64,000 bases of DNA from Chelatococcus sambhunathii (GCA_031316315.1 JADBEO010000017.1:1-64000); one strand, 5' to 3'; counted from the first letter of the stretch, positions 36,200 through 47,897 are shown. Notes: generated from the sequence alone by a model not told the origin. Translations and numbers: made by a program.

Positions 36200-36643
36200 A
36201 TGCAGCAGTTCGTGCGCGCCAAGCTCCATGGGATCCGGGTCACCGGCGCGGATCTCAACTACCACGGTTCCATCACGCTCGATCCGGAGACCTGCCGCCG
36301 AGCCGGGCTCGATCCGCTCGAATTCGTCGAGATCTGGAACAAGAATTCCGGAGCGCGCATAAGCACTTACGTCCTCTATGGCGTGCCGGGCTCCAAATGC
36401 TGCGTGCTGAATGGTGCGGCGGCCCGAACGTGCCAGGTCGGAGACGAGGTCATCATCGCGTCCTCGACCTTCGGGGCGCTCGACGACATGATCGCTTCGA
36501 GCCCGACGGTCCTGACCTTCGGACCCGGCAACGAAGTCGCCGAGGAACTGCGCTATCGCGTGTTCCGGAACGAGCGCGGCGAGCCTGACATGACGATCGA
36601 GCAGGATGGCGGGGTGGTCCCCATCCGAGAACTCGTCGGCTGA
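36200..36643 (+). CDS. panD: Aspartate 1-decarboxylase (pyruvoyl-dependent)
   Basis: PanD makes beta-alanine from aspartate for pantothenate and CoA. The proenzyme self-cleaves at Gly24-Ser25, visible in [10 protein letters not shown], to form the pyruvoyl cofactor. Other conserved parts are [34 protein letters not shown] and [17 protein letters not shown]. At 147 residues it is about 20 longer than the E. coli enzyme, extended at the C-terminus. Its place directly after ccr and a small ORF, rather than with panB/panC, links CoA precursor supply to the ethylmalonyl-CoA pathway. Confidence 0.95.
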   Translation: MQQFVRAKLHGIRVTGADLNYHGSITLDPETCRRAGLDPLEFVEIWNKNSGARISTYVLYGVPGSKCCVLNGAAARTCQVGDEVIIASSTFGALDDMIASSPTVLTFGPGNEVAEELRYRVFRNERGEPDMTIEQDGGVVPIRELVG

Positions 36644-36671
36644 CCTCGCCGCGCCGCCGGGGCCGTCGCGA

Positions 36672-36788
36672 TCAGGAAGTCAGTTCTTTGCGCTTCTCCC
36701 GGTCGAGGCCGGAGTTCAGCCGGGTCATCACGAAGGTCGCGAGCGCGACGCCGAAAGCGAAGACCGCAAAAGCTTCGAGCAGGGTCAT
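36672..36788 (-). CDS. Small single-span membrane peptide (38 residues)
   Basis: The ORF starting at 36788 encodes MTLLEAFAVFAFGVALATFV, one hydrophobic helix, followed by a charged tail with LDREKRKEL. An AAAGGTG site lies 6-7 bases before the ATG. It lies opposite to and just after panD. It is too short for homology-based naming; topology (helix in, basic tail out of the membrane on the cytoplasmic side) resembles small regulatory membrane proteins. Confidence 0.5.
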   Translation of the reverse strand: MTLLEAFAVFAFGVALATFVMTRLNSGLDREKRKELTS

Positions 36789-37172
36789 CTGTCACACCTT
36801 TCTGTTGCGGGCCGGGTCCCGCCCCGGACCATTATGGAAATACGTCGTCTGGCCGGCGCGTACGGCAAGCCGTTGGTTGAGCGGATGATTTCCGCCTTGC
36901 TTCCGCGATCCGTAAACTTCGCCACGCTTTGAGCGGCGCCGCCTCCGGCCGCCTCGTCGCGACGAACCGATGCGATGACGAGCAGCTCACCTGTCGCAGC
37001 CCCGAGCACAGCCAAGTTGAATCAAGTCTGCCAAAGACTTTTCGCGGTGCAATCGCGATCTGGTGTCGTGCATAGCGGGCTGCGAAAGGCGTCCGGAAGA
37101 TTTGCGTAAAACTGGAGGGATCGGAGCGTCGCCGGCGTTGACAGCCGGCGCCCCCGCCAGCACGGTTCGGCC
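36789..37172. other. 384-base gene-free spacer before holA
   Basis: No ORF with plausible composition or ribosome site is visible. In related genomes leuS and lptE commonly precede holA; neither is here. The right part (around 37020-37110) is somewhat less GC-rich and could hold a holA promoter, but no clear -35/-10 pair is present. Confidence 0.55.
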
Positions 37173-38201
37173 ATGGTCGCGATCAAAGCATCGGCGGTCG
37201 ACGCCTTCCTGGCGCGGCCGCAGCGGGACGTCTTCGCCGTTCTGATCTACGGCCCCGACGCCGGGCTGGTGGCGGAGCGGGCGGAGACGCTGGCGCGGCG
37301 CGCGCTGGAAGGCTCCGACGATCCCTTCGCGCTGGTGCGCCTCGAGGGAGATGATCTCGCCTCGGATCCGGGACGGCTCGCGGACGAGGCGCGCACGATC
37401 GCGCTGTTCGGCGGCAAGCGGGTGATCCGCGTCCGCATCGGCGGTCGGTCGGCGACCGCGGCGGTCGAGGCCCTGCTCGAGGGGCCCCAGCCGGAGTCGC
37501 TCGCCATCCTTGAGGCGGGCGATCTCAAGAAGAACGCGCCGCTCCGCGCGCTTTGCGAGAAGAGCGCCCGCGCCGCAGCGTTGCCTTGCTATCCGGACGA
37601 GGCCGGCGCGCGGGACAGGCTGATCGACGAGGAGATGCGCGCGGCCGGGCTGACGATCTCGCCCGACGCCCGCGCGCTACTGTCGGCGAGCTTCGGTCCC
37701 GACCGCCTGGCCGCGCGCGAAGACGTGCGGAAGTTGTGCCTCTACGCCATGGGCCAGGAGCGCATCGAGGCCGAGGACGTCGCGGCGGTCGTCGCCGAGA
37801 CGTCGGAGGCCGGAATGGACGAGGCGGTGGACGCGGCCTTCGCCGGCCGTCCGGCGGACGTCGCGTCGGCGCTCAGATCGATGCGCGCGGGCGGAACGCC
37901 GGCGTCGGTGGCGCTGGCGGCGGGCCTGCGCCATGCGCTCGCGCTTCATCGCCTGCGCGGCCAGGTCGATGAAGGCAGAAGCGCGCGGTCCGTCGTCGAA
38001 GGCGCGCCGATGATCCATTTCCGGCGCAAGGACGCCGTCGAGCGCGCGCTGACGCGCTGGACGTCGGCCCGGCTGATGGACGCCGTGACGCGCCTCGCCG
38101 GCGCCGTCGCGCAATCGCGCCGTTCGGCGGCGACGGGGGAGGCGTCCGCCGAGCGCGTCCTGCTCGCGATCGGTCAGGAAGCGGCGCGCGGCGCGAGATA
38201 G
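37173..38201 (+). CDS. holA: DNA polymerase III subunit delta
   Basis: HolA is the clamp-loader wrench that opens the beta sliding clamp. The 342-residue protein has the delta N-terminus VAIKASAVDAFLARPQRDVF, then VLIYGPDAGLVAERAETLAR, LFGGKRVIRVRIGG and a C-terminal collar domain (FRRKDAVERALTRWTSARL). It converges on parB, the usual Rhizobiales orientation. The 222 bases between holA and parB hold no further gene. Confidence 0.94.
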   Translation: MVAIKASAVDAFLARPQRDVFAVLIYGPDAGLVAERAETLARRALEGSDDPFALVRLEGDDLASDPGRLADEARTIALFGGKRVIRVRIGGRSATAAVEALLEGPQPESLAILEAGDLKKNAPLRALCEKSARAAALPCYPDEAGARDRLIDEEMRAAGLTISPDARALLSASFGPDRLAAREDVRKLCLYAMGQERIEAEDVAAVVAETSEAGMDEAVDAAFAGRPADVASALRSMRAGGTPASVALAAGLRHALALHRLRGQVDEGRSARSVVEGAPMIHFRRKDAVERALTRWTSARLMDAVTRLAGAVAQSRRSAATGEASAERVLLAIGQEAARGAR

Positions 38202-38423
38202 CCGGCGAAGCGGGGCGCCAAGACTCACTCAAAGGCGAAAATCGCGAAATCCGCCGAAAAAATCGACCCCGTCAGAGACTCGCTGGCGGCGATTTCGAGG
38301 GTGCTCGGTGTGATCGGACCTTCGCGGAGAAAAGGCCGCCAGCGGGCTTCTGAGAGTCGCGGGACGGCGAGGTCAGTGTTCGCCCTCGCGGATGGCCTGT
38401 TTTCGGGCGGTCGACGCTGGCTG

Positions 38424-39290
38424 TCAACCGCGCAGCCGCCTCGCGAGCATGTCGAGCTGGTCGAGCGAGGCGAAGCGGATCGTCAGCGAGCCGCCCGCGC
38501 CCTTTGTGGCGAGCGCGACGTCGAGGCCGAGCGCCGTCGCGAGCTCCTTTTCGAGCGCGACGGTGTCGGCGTCCCGCTCCGGCTTCGCGGGACGCGCGCT
38601 GCCCTTGACCTCCGGCGCGCGCGCCATCGCCTCGACCTCGCGCACCGAAAGTCCGCGCTCGACGGCCCTCTTCGCGGCGGCTTCGGGATCGTCGAGCGTG
38701 AGCAGGGCGCGGGCGTGGCCGGCGCTCAGCGCGCCGTCCTTCACATAGGACTTCACCGAGTCCGGCAGCTTGAGGAGCCGGATCGTATTTGCGATGTGGC
38801 TGCGGCTCTTGCCGATGACCTCGGCGAGCTTCTCCTGGGTGTAGGAGAACTGCTTCTGGAGCTGCTCGTAGCCGGCGGCTTCCTCCATCGCGTTGAGGTC
38901 GGCGCGCTGGACGTTCTCGACGATGGCGATTTCGAGCGCCTCGCGCTCGTCCACATCGAGCACGACGATCGGCACGTCATGGACGCCGGCGCGTTGAGCC
39001 GCCCGCCAGCGGCGCTCGCCGGCGATGATCTCGAAGCTGTCCGTCTCGTCCGGCAGGCGGCGCACGAGGATCGGCTGCAGGACGCCCTTTTCCTTGACCG
39101 ACGCTGTCAGGTCTTCGAGCTCTTCCTCGCGAAACGTCTGGCGCGGATTGGCCTTGCTCGGCTTCAGCTGGGCGATCGGCGCTCGGCGCTGGGGGCGGGC
39201 GCGATCGAGGCTCATCACCTCCTCGCCGACATCCCCGATGAGCGCCGCGAGGCCCCGGCCGAGCCGGGAGCGCTGCTCCTCCGCCATCAT
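38424..39290 (-). CDS. parB: Chromosome-partitioning protein ParB
   Basis: ParB is a CTP-dependent clamp that loads at parS and spreads for chromosome segregation. The N-terminus MMAEEQRSRLGRGLAALIGD holds the LGRGL-type ParA-stimulating motif. The ParB/Srx domain has QPILVRRLPDETDSFEIIAGERRWRAAQRAG (in parts; box II is GERRWRA) and VENVQRADLNAMEEA. The HTH is EKLAEVIGKSRSHIANTIRLL. Two adjacent ATGs (39290, 39287) could serve as start, after GGAGA. It follows parA. Confidence 0.96.
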   Translation of the reverse strand: MMAEEQRSRLGRGLAALIGDVGEEVMSLDRARPQRRAPIAQLKPSKANPRQTFREEELEDLTASVKEKGVLQPILVRRLPDETDSFEIIAGERRWRAAQRAGVHDVPIVVLDVDEREALEIAIVENVQRADLNAMEEAAGYEQLQKQFSYTQEKLAEVIGKSRSHIANTIRLLKLPDSVKSYVKDGALSAGHARALLTLDDPEAAAKRAVERGLSVREVEAMARAPEVKGSARPAKPERDADTVALEKELATALGLDVALATKGAGGSLTIRFASLDQLDMLARRLRG

Positions 39291-39315
39291 GATGGTCTCC
39301 GATACGCCTTTGACG

Positions 39316-40137
39316 TCACGCCGCACGCAGCGCGCGCTCGCGCTGGATCACTTCGGAAGCGAGCCTGAGATAGGCCTGGCTGCCGGTGCATTTGAGGTCG
39401 TAGAGCAGCGCCGGCTTGCCATAGGACGGCGCCTCCGAGACGCGGACGTTCCGCGGAATCATGGTCTCGTAGACCTTGTCGCCGAGGAACTGTCGCACGT
39501 CGGCGACGACCTGGCCCGAGAGATTGTTGCGCGGGTCGAACATGGTCAGCACCACGCCGTGGATCGACAGCTGCGGGTTCAGCGTCTGGCGCACCTGCTC
39601 GACGGTCCGCAGCAGCTGGCTGAGGCCCTCCAGCGCGAAGAACTCGCACTGCAGCGGGACCACGATCGCGTTCGCCGCGGCCATGGCGTTGATGGTGAGG
39701 AGGTTCAGCGAAGGCGGGCAGTCGACCAGCACATAGGTGTAGCGCGTCGCGCCTTCGTCCGCGTGGAGCGCGGCGATCGCGTCGCGCAGGCGGTAAGCGC
39801 GGTCTTTCTCCGAGGCGATCTCAAGCTCGACGCCGAGCAGGTCCATCGTGGACGGCGCCAGGTGAAGGCGAGGGACGGCGGTTTCAAGGATCGTCGCGCC
39901 GAGCGTGGCGTCGCCGGTGAGCACGTCGTAGGTCGACAGCTTGCGCGCTTTGCGGTCGATGCCGAGGCCGGTGGAAGCGTTGCCCTGCGGGTCGAGGTCG
40001 ACGATCAGCACGGTCTCGCCGATCGCGGCGAGCGCTGTGCCAAGATTGATCGCGGTCGTCGTCTTGCCGACGCCGCCCTTCTGGTTTGCGAGGGTCAGCA
40101 CCCGCGGCGCGCCGGGCGGAAAGGCGTTCGAAAGCAT
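39316..40137 (-). CDS. parA: Chromosome-partitioning ATPase ParA
   Basis: This is a deviant Walker A ATPase of 273 residues. NQKGGVGKTTTAINLGTALA is the P-loop with the signature lysine, VDLDPQGNASTGLG is A', and VLVDCPPSLNLL is Walker B. ParA forms the nucleoid gradient that moves ParB-parS complexes. It lies between rsmG and parB in the conserved mnmE-mnmG-rsmG-parA-parB series. Confidence 0.97.
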   Translation of the reverse strand: MLSNAFPPGAPRVLTLANQKGGVGKTTTAINLGTALAAIGETVLIVDLDPQGNASTGLGIDRKARKLSTYDVLTGDATLGATILETAVPRLHLAPSTMDLLGVELEIASEKDRAYRLRDAIAALHADEGATRYTYVLVDCPPSLNLLTINAMAAANAIVVPLQCEFFALEGLSQLLRTVEQVRQTLNPQLSIHGVVLTMFDPRNNLSGQVVADVRQFLGDKVYETMIPRNVRVSEAPSYGKPALLYDLKCTGSQAYLRLASEVIQRERALRAA

Positions 40138-40171
40138 GGCGCGGCGTGGCTCCGGAAACGGCGTCGCTCGA

Positions 40172-40806
40172 TCAGCCGGCGGGTCCGTCGAACGTTTCGA
40201 CGCGCACGATGCGGGCGTGTTCGTCCGTCAGACTCGGGTGGAGCGACGCCCTGAATCTCCAGGATTTCTCTGCTTCGGTCAATTCCGTGGAGGCCTCTCG
40301 GCCCTTGGGAAACAGCCCGACGGCTCCGGTTTTCAACAGCGGCGCCGCAAGTCCAAGGAGGGCGGTCAGCGGCGCGAGCGCCCGGGCGCTGACGACGTCG
40401 GCCGACAGGCCGGCCAGCGCCTTTTCAGCGCGTTCGGCATGGACAACGACGGTGACGCCCATGGCCCGCGCGGCCTCCCGGAGAAAGGCGGCCTTCTTGC
40501 CGTTGCTTTCGACAAGATGCACCGCAGTTCGCCCCGCTAGCATCGCCGCGATTACGAGGCCCGGAAAGCCGCCGCCGGAGCCGATGTCCACCCAACGCTT
40601 CGGATTCGCGGGCGCGGGCGCGACGAGCTGGGCGCTGTCGGCGACGTGCCGCGTCCAGATCTCGTCGAGCGTGTTCGGCGCGACCAGGTTGGTCTTGGCC
40701 TGCCAGCGGTCGAGCGCTGCGACCAGAGCGTCCAGGCGCGCCCATGTTTCACGTGAAACATCGATCAGCCGCTCGGCGGCTGCGCGGTCCGCGGCCCTGG
40801 CGTCGC

Positions 40807-40810
<4 letters not shown>
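40172..40810 (-). CDS. rsmG: 16S rRNA (guanine527-N7)-methyltransferase
   Basis: RsmG methylates G527 of 16S rRNA with SAM. The 212-residue protein shows SAM loop [33 protein letters not shown] and [15 protein letters not shown]. It starts with GTG at 40810, overlapping the mnmG stop (GTGA). A perfect parS site is embedded in its 5' coding region, where it encodes VSRET, as in many bacteria. Confidence 0.96.
40745..40760. promoter_or_regulatory. parS: parS centromere site 1 (inside rsmG)
   Basis: The perfect 16-bp palindrome TGTTTCACGTGAAACA, the bacterial parS consensus, lies in the 5' part of rsmG near parAB. It is the expected ParB loading site. Confidence 0.97.
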
Positions 40811-42687
<1,877 letters not shown>

Positions 42688-42723
42688 GGGACCGTCGATA
42701 CTGTCGGGCGCGGCGGCGCGCAA

Positions 42724-42739
42724 TGTTTCACGTGAAACA
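42724..42739. promoter_or_regulatory. parS: parS centromere site 2 (mnmE-mnmG spacer)
   Basis: A second perfect copy of TGTTTCACGTGAAACA lies in the 61-base spacer between mnmE and mnmG, about 2 kb from site 1. Two clustered sites near parAB mark the partition centre and, in most bacteria, proximity to the origin. Confidence 0.97.
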
Positions 42740-42748
42740 TCGCTGGAC

Positions 42749-44113
42749 TCACTTCCCGATGCAGAAGGACGAGAAGATCGCGCCGAGCACGTCCTCGACC
42801 CCGATCCGTCCCGTGATGCGGCCGAGTTCGGTCGCCGCGGCGCGCAGCTGCTCGGCCAGTAGTTCGTCGGGCGTCGCATCCCAGCCGGCGAGCGCGCCGG
42901 CGAGCTGATCATGAACTGCGCGCGCCGCGTCGCGGTGCCGGGCGCGAGTGAGGCCGACGTCTTCGCCGGCCCCCAGCGCCTCGCGTCCGGCTTCGGCCAG
43001 CGTTGCGACCAGCGTCGCGAGGCCCTCGCCCGTGCGCACGGAGATCCGGTGATCGACCGCGCCTGTCGCATCGGCGAGGTCGATCTTGTTCGCGATCCGC
43101 CAGATCCTGACCGCTTCTAACGGCGGCGGTTCGGCCGGGGAGGCGGCGTCGTCGAGCCACAGCACGAGATCGGCGGCGGCGGCGCGGGCCTCCGCCCGGC
43201 GCACGCCCTCCTGCTCGGCGAGATCGGACGCGTCTCGCAGTCCCGCCGTGTCTGCGACGGTCACGGGAATACCGTCGAGGTCGAGATGAACCTCCAGGAC
43301 GTCGCGCGTCGTGCCGGCGGCCTCGGTGACAATGGCGACCTCGCGCTGCGCGAGGGCGTTCAGCAGCGACGACTTCCCCGCATTCGGCCGGCCGAGGATC
43401 GCGACCTGAAACCCCTCGCGCATCCGTTCTGCTCGGCGGTCGGCGATCGCGCCGGCGATGTCACCTGCGAGCGCCTCAACCTCGCGCCGCGCTTCGGCGC
43501 GCGCGGCGTGGGTCACGTCCTCCTCGTCGGAAAAATCGATGCCGGCCTCGATCAGCGCCATCGCCGCGACCAGGCGCTCGCGCCAGCGCTCCACGACGGC
43601 CGAGAGCGCGCCCTCGCTCTGCAGCAGCGCCTGCCTGCGCTGCGCCTCGGTTTCGGCCGCCAGCAGGTCGGCGAGCCCTTCCGCCTCAGCGAGGTCCATG
43701 CGGCCGGCCACGAAGGCCCGGCGGGTGAACTCGCCGGGCTCGGCGAGCCGGACGCCGGCGACGGACAGGGCGGCGTCGAGCACCGCCGCGGTCACAGCGC
43801 GGCCGCCATGGACGTGCAGTTCGGCGAGGTCCTCGCCCGTGGCGGAGGCGGGGCCGGGGAACCAGAGCGCCAGCCCCCGGTCGAGCAGGGAGCCGTCGCG
43901 CGGATTGCGGAAGGCGCGGAACACGGCGCGTCGCGGCTCGGGGACGGCGCCTGCGATCGTCGTGAGGCAGGCGCAGGCGGCAGGCCCGGAAATCCGGATC
44001 ACCGCGATCGCGGCCTTGCCCGGCGCGGTCGAAACGGCGGCGATCGTATCGCGGGGCTTGAACCCGTCGCCGTCCGTAGCGAGGTTCTGCAGAGACCGAC
44101 CCGGACCGCTCAT
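42749..44113 (-). CDS. mnmE: tRNA modification GTPase MnmE
   Basis: MnmE partners MnmG in U34 modification. The 454-residue protein shows the N-terminal folate-binding domain ([28 protein letters not shown]), the inserted G domain ([23 protein letters not shown]) and the C-terminal FCIGK with the catalytic Cys. The only ATG in frame is at 44113. It shares a CATG tetranucleotide with the start of the divergent YyaL-like gene, so the two starts overlap by two bases. Confidence 0.95.
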   Translation of the reverse strand: MSGPGRSLQNLATDGDGFKPRDTIAAVSTAPGKAAIAVIRISGPAACACLTTIAGAVPEPRRAVFRAFRNPRDGSLLDRGLALWFPGPASATGEDLAELHVHGGRAVTAAVLDAALSVAGVRLAEPGEFTRRAFVAGRMDLAEAEGLADLLAAETEAQRRQALLQSEGALSAVVERWRERLVAAMALIEAGIDFSDEEDVTHAARAEARREVEALAGDIAGAIADRRAERMREGFQVAILGRPNAGKSSLLNALAQREVAIVTEAAGTTRDVLEVHLDLDGIPVTVADTAGLRDASDLAEQEGVRRAEARAAAADLVLWLDDAASPAEPPPLEAVRIWRIANKIDLADATGAVDHRISVRTGEGLATLVATLAEAGREALGAGEDVGLTRARHRDAARAVHDQLAGALAGWDATPDELLAEQLRAAATELGRITGRIGVEDVLGAIFSSFCIGK

Positions 44114-46160
44114 GCCAAACCGCCTCGCCGACGCCGCCAGTCCCTATCTCCTGCAGCACGCCGACAACCCGGTCGACTGGTGGGAATGGTCGCCGGAGGC
44201 CTTCGAGGAGGCGAAACGGCTGAACCGTCCGGTGCTGCTGTCGATCGGCTACGCCGCATGCCACTGGTGCCACGTGATGGCCCATGAAAGCTTCGAGGAC
44301 GAGGCCGTGGCGGCGGTCATGAACGAGCATCTCGTTTCGATCAAGGTCGATCGCGAGGAGCGGCCGGACGTCGACCAGATCTACATGGCCGCTCTTCATG
44401 CGCTCGGGCAGCAGGGCGGCTGGCCGCTGACCATGTTCCTCACCCCTGCGGGCGACCCGTTCTGGGGCGGCACCTATTTCCCGAAGGAGGCGAAATACGG
44501 CCGGCCGGGCTTTCCGGACGTCGTGCGCACGCTCGCGCGCGTCTATTCGGAGGAACCCGAGCGTGTCTTCCAGAACGCGACCGGCATCGCGGCGCGGCTG
44601 AAGCCGCGACCGGCGGAGGAAGGCGCGTTCGGGGTCGCTGAGCTCGATGAGACGGCGCGTCGGCTGGTCCGCGTCTTCGACCCCGTCGACGGCGGCTTCC
44701 AAGGCGCGCCGAAGTTCCCGCAGGCCGGCGTGCTGGAGCTCATGCTGCGCGCCGCCGCCCGGACCGGCGAGGCGGAGCTCGCCGCGCCCGCCCATCTGAC
44801 GCTGGCCAGGATGGCGGCCGGCGGCATCCACGACCATGTCGGCGGCGGCTTCGCGCGCTATTCGGTCGACGCGCAGTGGCTTGTCCCGCATTTCGAGAAA
44901 ATGCTCTACGACAACGCCCAGCTGCTGCCGCTCTATGCGGCGGCCGGGCGCGCGCTTGGCGACGCCCGCCTGCTCGACGCCGCGCACGGGATCGTCGACT
45001 GGCTCGAGCGCGAGATGATCACCGAGGAAGGCGCCTTCGCAGCGAGCCTCGACGCCGACAGCGAGGGCGAGGAGGGCAAGTTCTACGTCTGGTCCCGCGC
45101 CGAACTCGACGAGGCGCTCGGACCGGACGACGCGGCCTTCGCCGCCGAGGCGCTCGACATTTCCGCCGGCGGCAACTGGGAGGGATCGTCGATCCCGAAC
45201 CGGCTCGACGCGCCGAAGGAGGTCGCCGTCGACGAGGCGCGGCTGACGCAGGTGCGCGCGCGCATGCTCGCGGCCCGTGCGAAAAGGATCCGGCCGGGGC
45301 GGGACGATAAAGCGCTCGCCGACTGGAACGGGCTGATGATCGCGGCGCTGGCCGACGTCGCCGCGAGCCTCCACCGGCCGGACGCCCTCGAACTCGCGAA
45401 GCGCGCCTTCGCGGCGATCGTCTCGAGCCACGCCCGCGGCGACCGGCTCGGCCACGCCTTCCGTGCCGGCCGGCTGATCTATCCCGGCTTCGCGTCGGAC
45501 TATGGCGCGATGGCGCTCGCCGCGATCGCGCTGGCAGGCGCGACCGGCGACGACACCTATCGCGACCATGCCGCGAGGTGGCTCGAGGCGGCGCGCGCTC
45601 ATCACCGCAACCCTGCCGGCCCAGGTTATGCGGTCGACGCCGACGACGCGCAGCGGCTCGTCGTGCGGCCCGAGGCTCTGATGGACGAGGCCATGCCGAG
45701 CGGTACGGCGCTGATCCTCGCCGCGGAGGTCCGGCTCGCGACCTACGACGCGGACGAGACGCGTCTCGCGCGCTTCGACGAGGAGCTTGCGGCGCTCGGC
45801 GGACGGATGGGCTCGAACGTCATCGGCCATGCCGGCCTGCTGAACGCGCTCGACGCGCGGCTCAGGCTGTCGTCGATCGTCGTCATGGGTGAGGGGGCGG
45901 CCGCAGACGCTCTCCACCTCCAGGCGATGGCGGCGCCGCCATGGGAGCGGGTGGTGAGGCGCGCGCGGAGCGCGTCGGATCTTCCGGACGGCCACCCGGC
46001 CCGCGCCGCGAAGCTCTCGGGCGCCGCGGCGCTGGTCTGCGCCGGGCAGGCGTGCTCGGCGCCGGCCACGACGCCCGAGGCGCTTTCCGCCGCGCTCGCG
46101 AACCTCACCGATCTCGGGGAGCCCGCGCTGGCGATCTCGCCGAGCGACGGGCCGAACTGA
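44112..46160 (+). CDS. Thioredoxin-domain YyaL/DUF255-type protein
   Basis: The 682-residue protein begins with the family signature [20 protein letters not shown] and continues [17 protein letters not shown] thioredoxin-like fold carries the CxxC site in [10 protein letters not shown] (the Trp-Cys-His variant). A large (alpha/alpha)6 barrel follows ([46 protein letters not shown]). Eukaryotic members are spermatogenesis-associated SPATA20-like; the bacterial function is not established. Its divergent start overlaps that of mnmE. Confidence 0.94.
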   Translation: MPNRLADAASPYLLQHADNPVDWWEWSPEAFEEAKRLNRPVLLSIGYAACHWCHVMAHESFEDEAVAAVMNEHLVSIKVDREERPDVDQIYMAALHALGQQGGWPLTMFLTPAGDPFWGGTYFPKEAKYGRPGFPDVVRTLARVYSEEPERVFQNATGIAARLKPRPAEEGAFGVAELDETARRLVRVFDPVDGGFQGAPKFPQAGVLELMLRAAARTGEAELAAPAHLTLARMAAGGIHDHVGGGFARYSVDAQWLVPHFEKMLYDNAQLLPLYAAAGRALGDARLLDAAHGIVDWLEREMITEEGAFAASLDADSEGEEGKFYVWSRAELDEALGPDDAAFAAEALDISAGGNWEGSSIPNRLDAPKEVAVDEARLTQVRARMLAARAKRIRPGRDDKALADWNGLMIAALADVAASLHRPDALELAKRAFAAIVSSHARGDRLGHAFRAGRLIYPGFASDYGAMALAAIALAGATGDDTYRDHAARWLEAARAHHRNPAGPGYAVDADDAQRLVVRPEALMDEAMPSGTALILAAEVRLATYDADETRLARFDEELAALGGRMGSNVIGHAGLLNALDARLRLSSIVVMGEGAAADALHLQAMAAPPWERVVRRARSASDLPDGHPARAAKLSGAAALVCAGQACSAPATTPEALSAALANLTDLGEPALAISPSDGPN

Positions 46161-46163
46161 CAG

Positions 46164-47657
46164 TCAGCGCATCGCCGACTGGCGGGCGTAGGGCAGATCG
46201 CGGACCTGACGCGGCGGAGGCAGCGGTTCGAGCCGTTGCGGCGCCTGCGGCTCGGCTTCGACGGCTTCCTCGGCAGGGGCGCGCAGGGGAGCTTCCGGAG
46301 TCCCGAGCTGGCGCGGCGGCGCGCCGAGCTTTTTCTCCCGCGGCGCGACCGGATCCGCGGCCGCCACTGGGGCCGCTGCGTCCGGCGCGTCATCGGGCGG
46401 CGGAGCGACGCCCGGCGGCTCCTGGAAGTCGACCGGCACGCCGGGAACCACGAGGCCGGCGAGTTCGCGCGCGTCCCAGTTGGTCAGGCGCACACAGCCG
46501 TGGCTGTTGGTCTTGTCGATCTTCGACGGCTCGGGCGTACCGTGCAGTCCATAGGTCGGTTTGTCGAGGCCGACCCAGGTCGCGCCGACCGGCCCGTTGG
46601 GTCCCGCCGGCAGGCGCAGCGCCTTGGTGTTCGTTCCCTGCTGGAAATTGACCTTCGGTCGATACCAGTAGTCCGGATTGATCGCGATCGCCTTCACGGC
46701 GTGCGTGCCGGTGGGCGATGGCATGTCCGAGCTGCCGATGGTCGCCGGATAAGCGACCACGAGCTTGCCGGCGGCGTCGTAGCCACGGAGCTGCTTCAGC
46801 TGCTTGTCGGCGATGATGTGCGCGACCTTGGCCTTCAGCGGCTTGCCGACATTCGCCACGACGACGTCGACGCCCGCCTCCGTGAAGGACACGTCGGGAT
46901 TGAGCCGACGAAGGAAGCCTTCGTCCATGTGGAAGCGCTCGGCGAGCATCTCGGCCGCGTCGCGATACGAAAGGCCCGGCAGCTGCGCCTGCTCGGCGTA
47001 GTCGCCCGGCATCGTCGGGACGAACGGGCCGGCGACGTCCTCAGGCGTGATCGTGTAGGAGACGAGCGCCGGCTCCGAATAGCCGCCCTCGAGCTCGGCC
47101 CAGAGCTCGGCGTCGATGATCCCGTCGACGGTATGGCCGCGCATCTCCTCGAAGGCGCGGACAGCCTTGACGACGTTGTCGCCGGCCATGCCGTCGATCA
47201 CGCCCGGCGAGGCGTTGTTGCGGTCTAGCAGAACCTGCAGCTTGATCATGCGCGGATCGGCGCGCTGGCCCCTTGGATACGGGTCCTTGGTGTAGACGGC
47301 GTCGTTCGCGAGCGAAATCAGCAGGTCGACCGGATAGTCCTGTTCGGCCGCCGCCTTGGGCGTCGCTGCGCGTGGACGCGGCGCAGCCTGCGCCGGCGGA
47401 ACGGCCGCCGGGTTCGCTGCCGGCGGCGTCGCGATTGGACGTGGCTCGATCGCGCCGGTGGTCGGCACGTCGCGGCGATCGGCGGTCGATCTGGTCGAGG
47501 ACGGATGAGGCCGCGGCCCGTTGCTCAGCAACGAGTCCAAAAGATCGAACGGTTCGGCCCGGAGCGAGGGGCCGGCGGAAAAGAGGATCGCGAGGGTCGC
47601 GACGGCCGTCATGCTGCGCGCCACCGTACGGACTCCTCGACGCGAGAGGTTACGCAA
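46164..47657 (-). CDS. L,D-transpeptidase (YkuD) with peptidoglycan-binding domain
   Basis: The 497-residue exported protein begins with a signal peptide (ATLAILFSAGPSLRA). A Pro/Ala-rich region follows, then a peptidoglycan-binding-type domain (NNASPGVIDGMAGDNVVKAV, VDGIIDAELWAEL). The YkuD catalytic domain spans roughly residues 265-395, with TYGLHGT and the active-site SHGCVRLTNWDA. It should form 3-3 cross-links or attach proteins to peptidoglycan in the periplasm. A long Pro/Ala/Glu-rich tail ends it. An internal Met16 could be the start. Confidence 0.93.
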   Translation of the reverse strand: MRNLSRRGVRTVARSMTAVATLAILFSAGPSLRAEPFDLLDSLLSNGPRPHPSSTRSTADRRDVPTTGAIEPRPIATPPAANPAAVPPAQAAPRPRAATPKAAAEQDYPVDLLISLANDAVYTKDPYPRGQRADPRMIKLQVLLDRNNASPGVIDGMAGDNVVKAVRAFEEMRGHTVDGIIDAELWAELEGGYSEPALVSYTITPEDVAGPFVPTMPGDYAEQAQLPGLSYRDAAEMLAERFHMDEGFLRRLNPDVSFTEAGVDVVVANVGKPLKAKVAHIIADKQLKQLRGYDAAGKLVVAYPATIGSSDMPSPTGTHAVKAIAINPDYWYRPKVNFQQGTNTKALRLPAGPNGPVGATWVGLDKPTYGLHGTPEPSKIDKTNSHGCVRLTNWDARELAGLVVPGVPVDFQEPPGVAPPPDDAPDAAAPVAAADPVAPREKKLGAPPRQLGTPEAPLRAPAEEAVEAEPQAPQRLEPLPPPRQVRDLPYARQSAMR

Positions 47658-47796
47658 CTGGCGGCGTGGAACACGGCGCGCCGATGACCACAGTGGCGCG
47701 ACAGGGTAAACAAACTGCGACCATCGGCCGGCTAGGCGTCCGTTCGCACGTGCCTGTGATCGCCGCTATCGACGCCACGGCGCTTAGCGACTATAT

Positions 47797-47815
47797 TGAC
47801 CGAACGGTTCGGTCA
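47797..47815. promoter_or_regulatory. Perfect palindromic operator for the TetR regulator
   Basis: TGACCGAACGGTTCGGTCA is a perfect 19-base palindrome 82 bases before the tetR start. It adjoins a TATATT box (47792-47797), so bound repressor would block the promoter. TetR dimers bind such symmetrical sites; autoregulation of the downstream gene is likely. Confidence 0.65.
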
Positions 47816-47897
47816 TGATGGTTTCGGTTCGGGTGACGGGCCGCATAGCCCGATTGGGCAGCATGACCGGCGCTCAACGACGGCGTAGACTCTCAAG

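Noticed and set aside
38202..38423. Possible gene or RNA in the holA-parB spacer
   Set aside because: No frame with a ribosome site or plausible composition, and no conserved RNA structure was recognised.
43686..45995. 769-residue frame antisense to the YyaL-like gene and mnmE
   Set aside because: Composition is shadow-like and no domain is recognisable, whereas the plus strand shows full family signatures.
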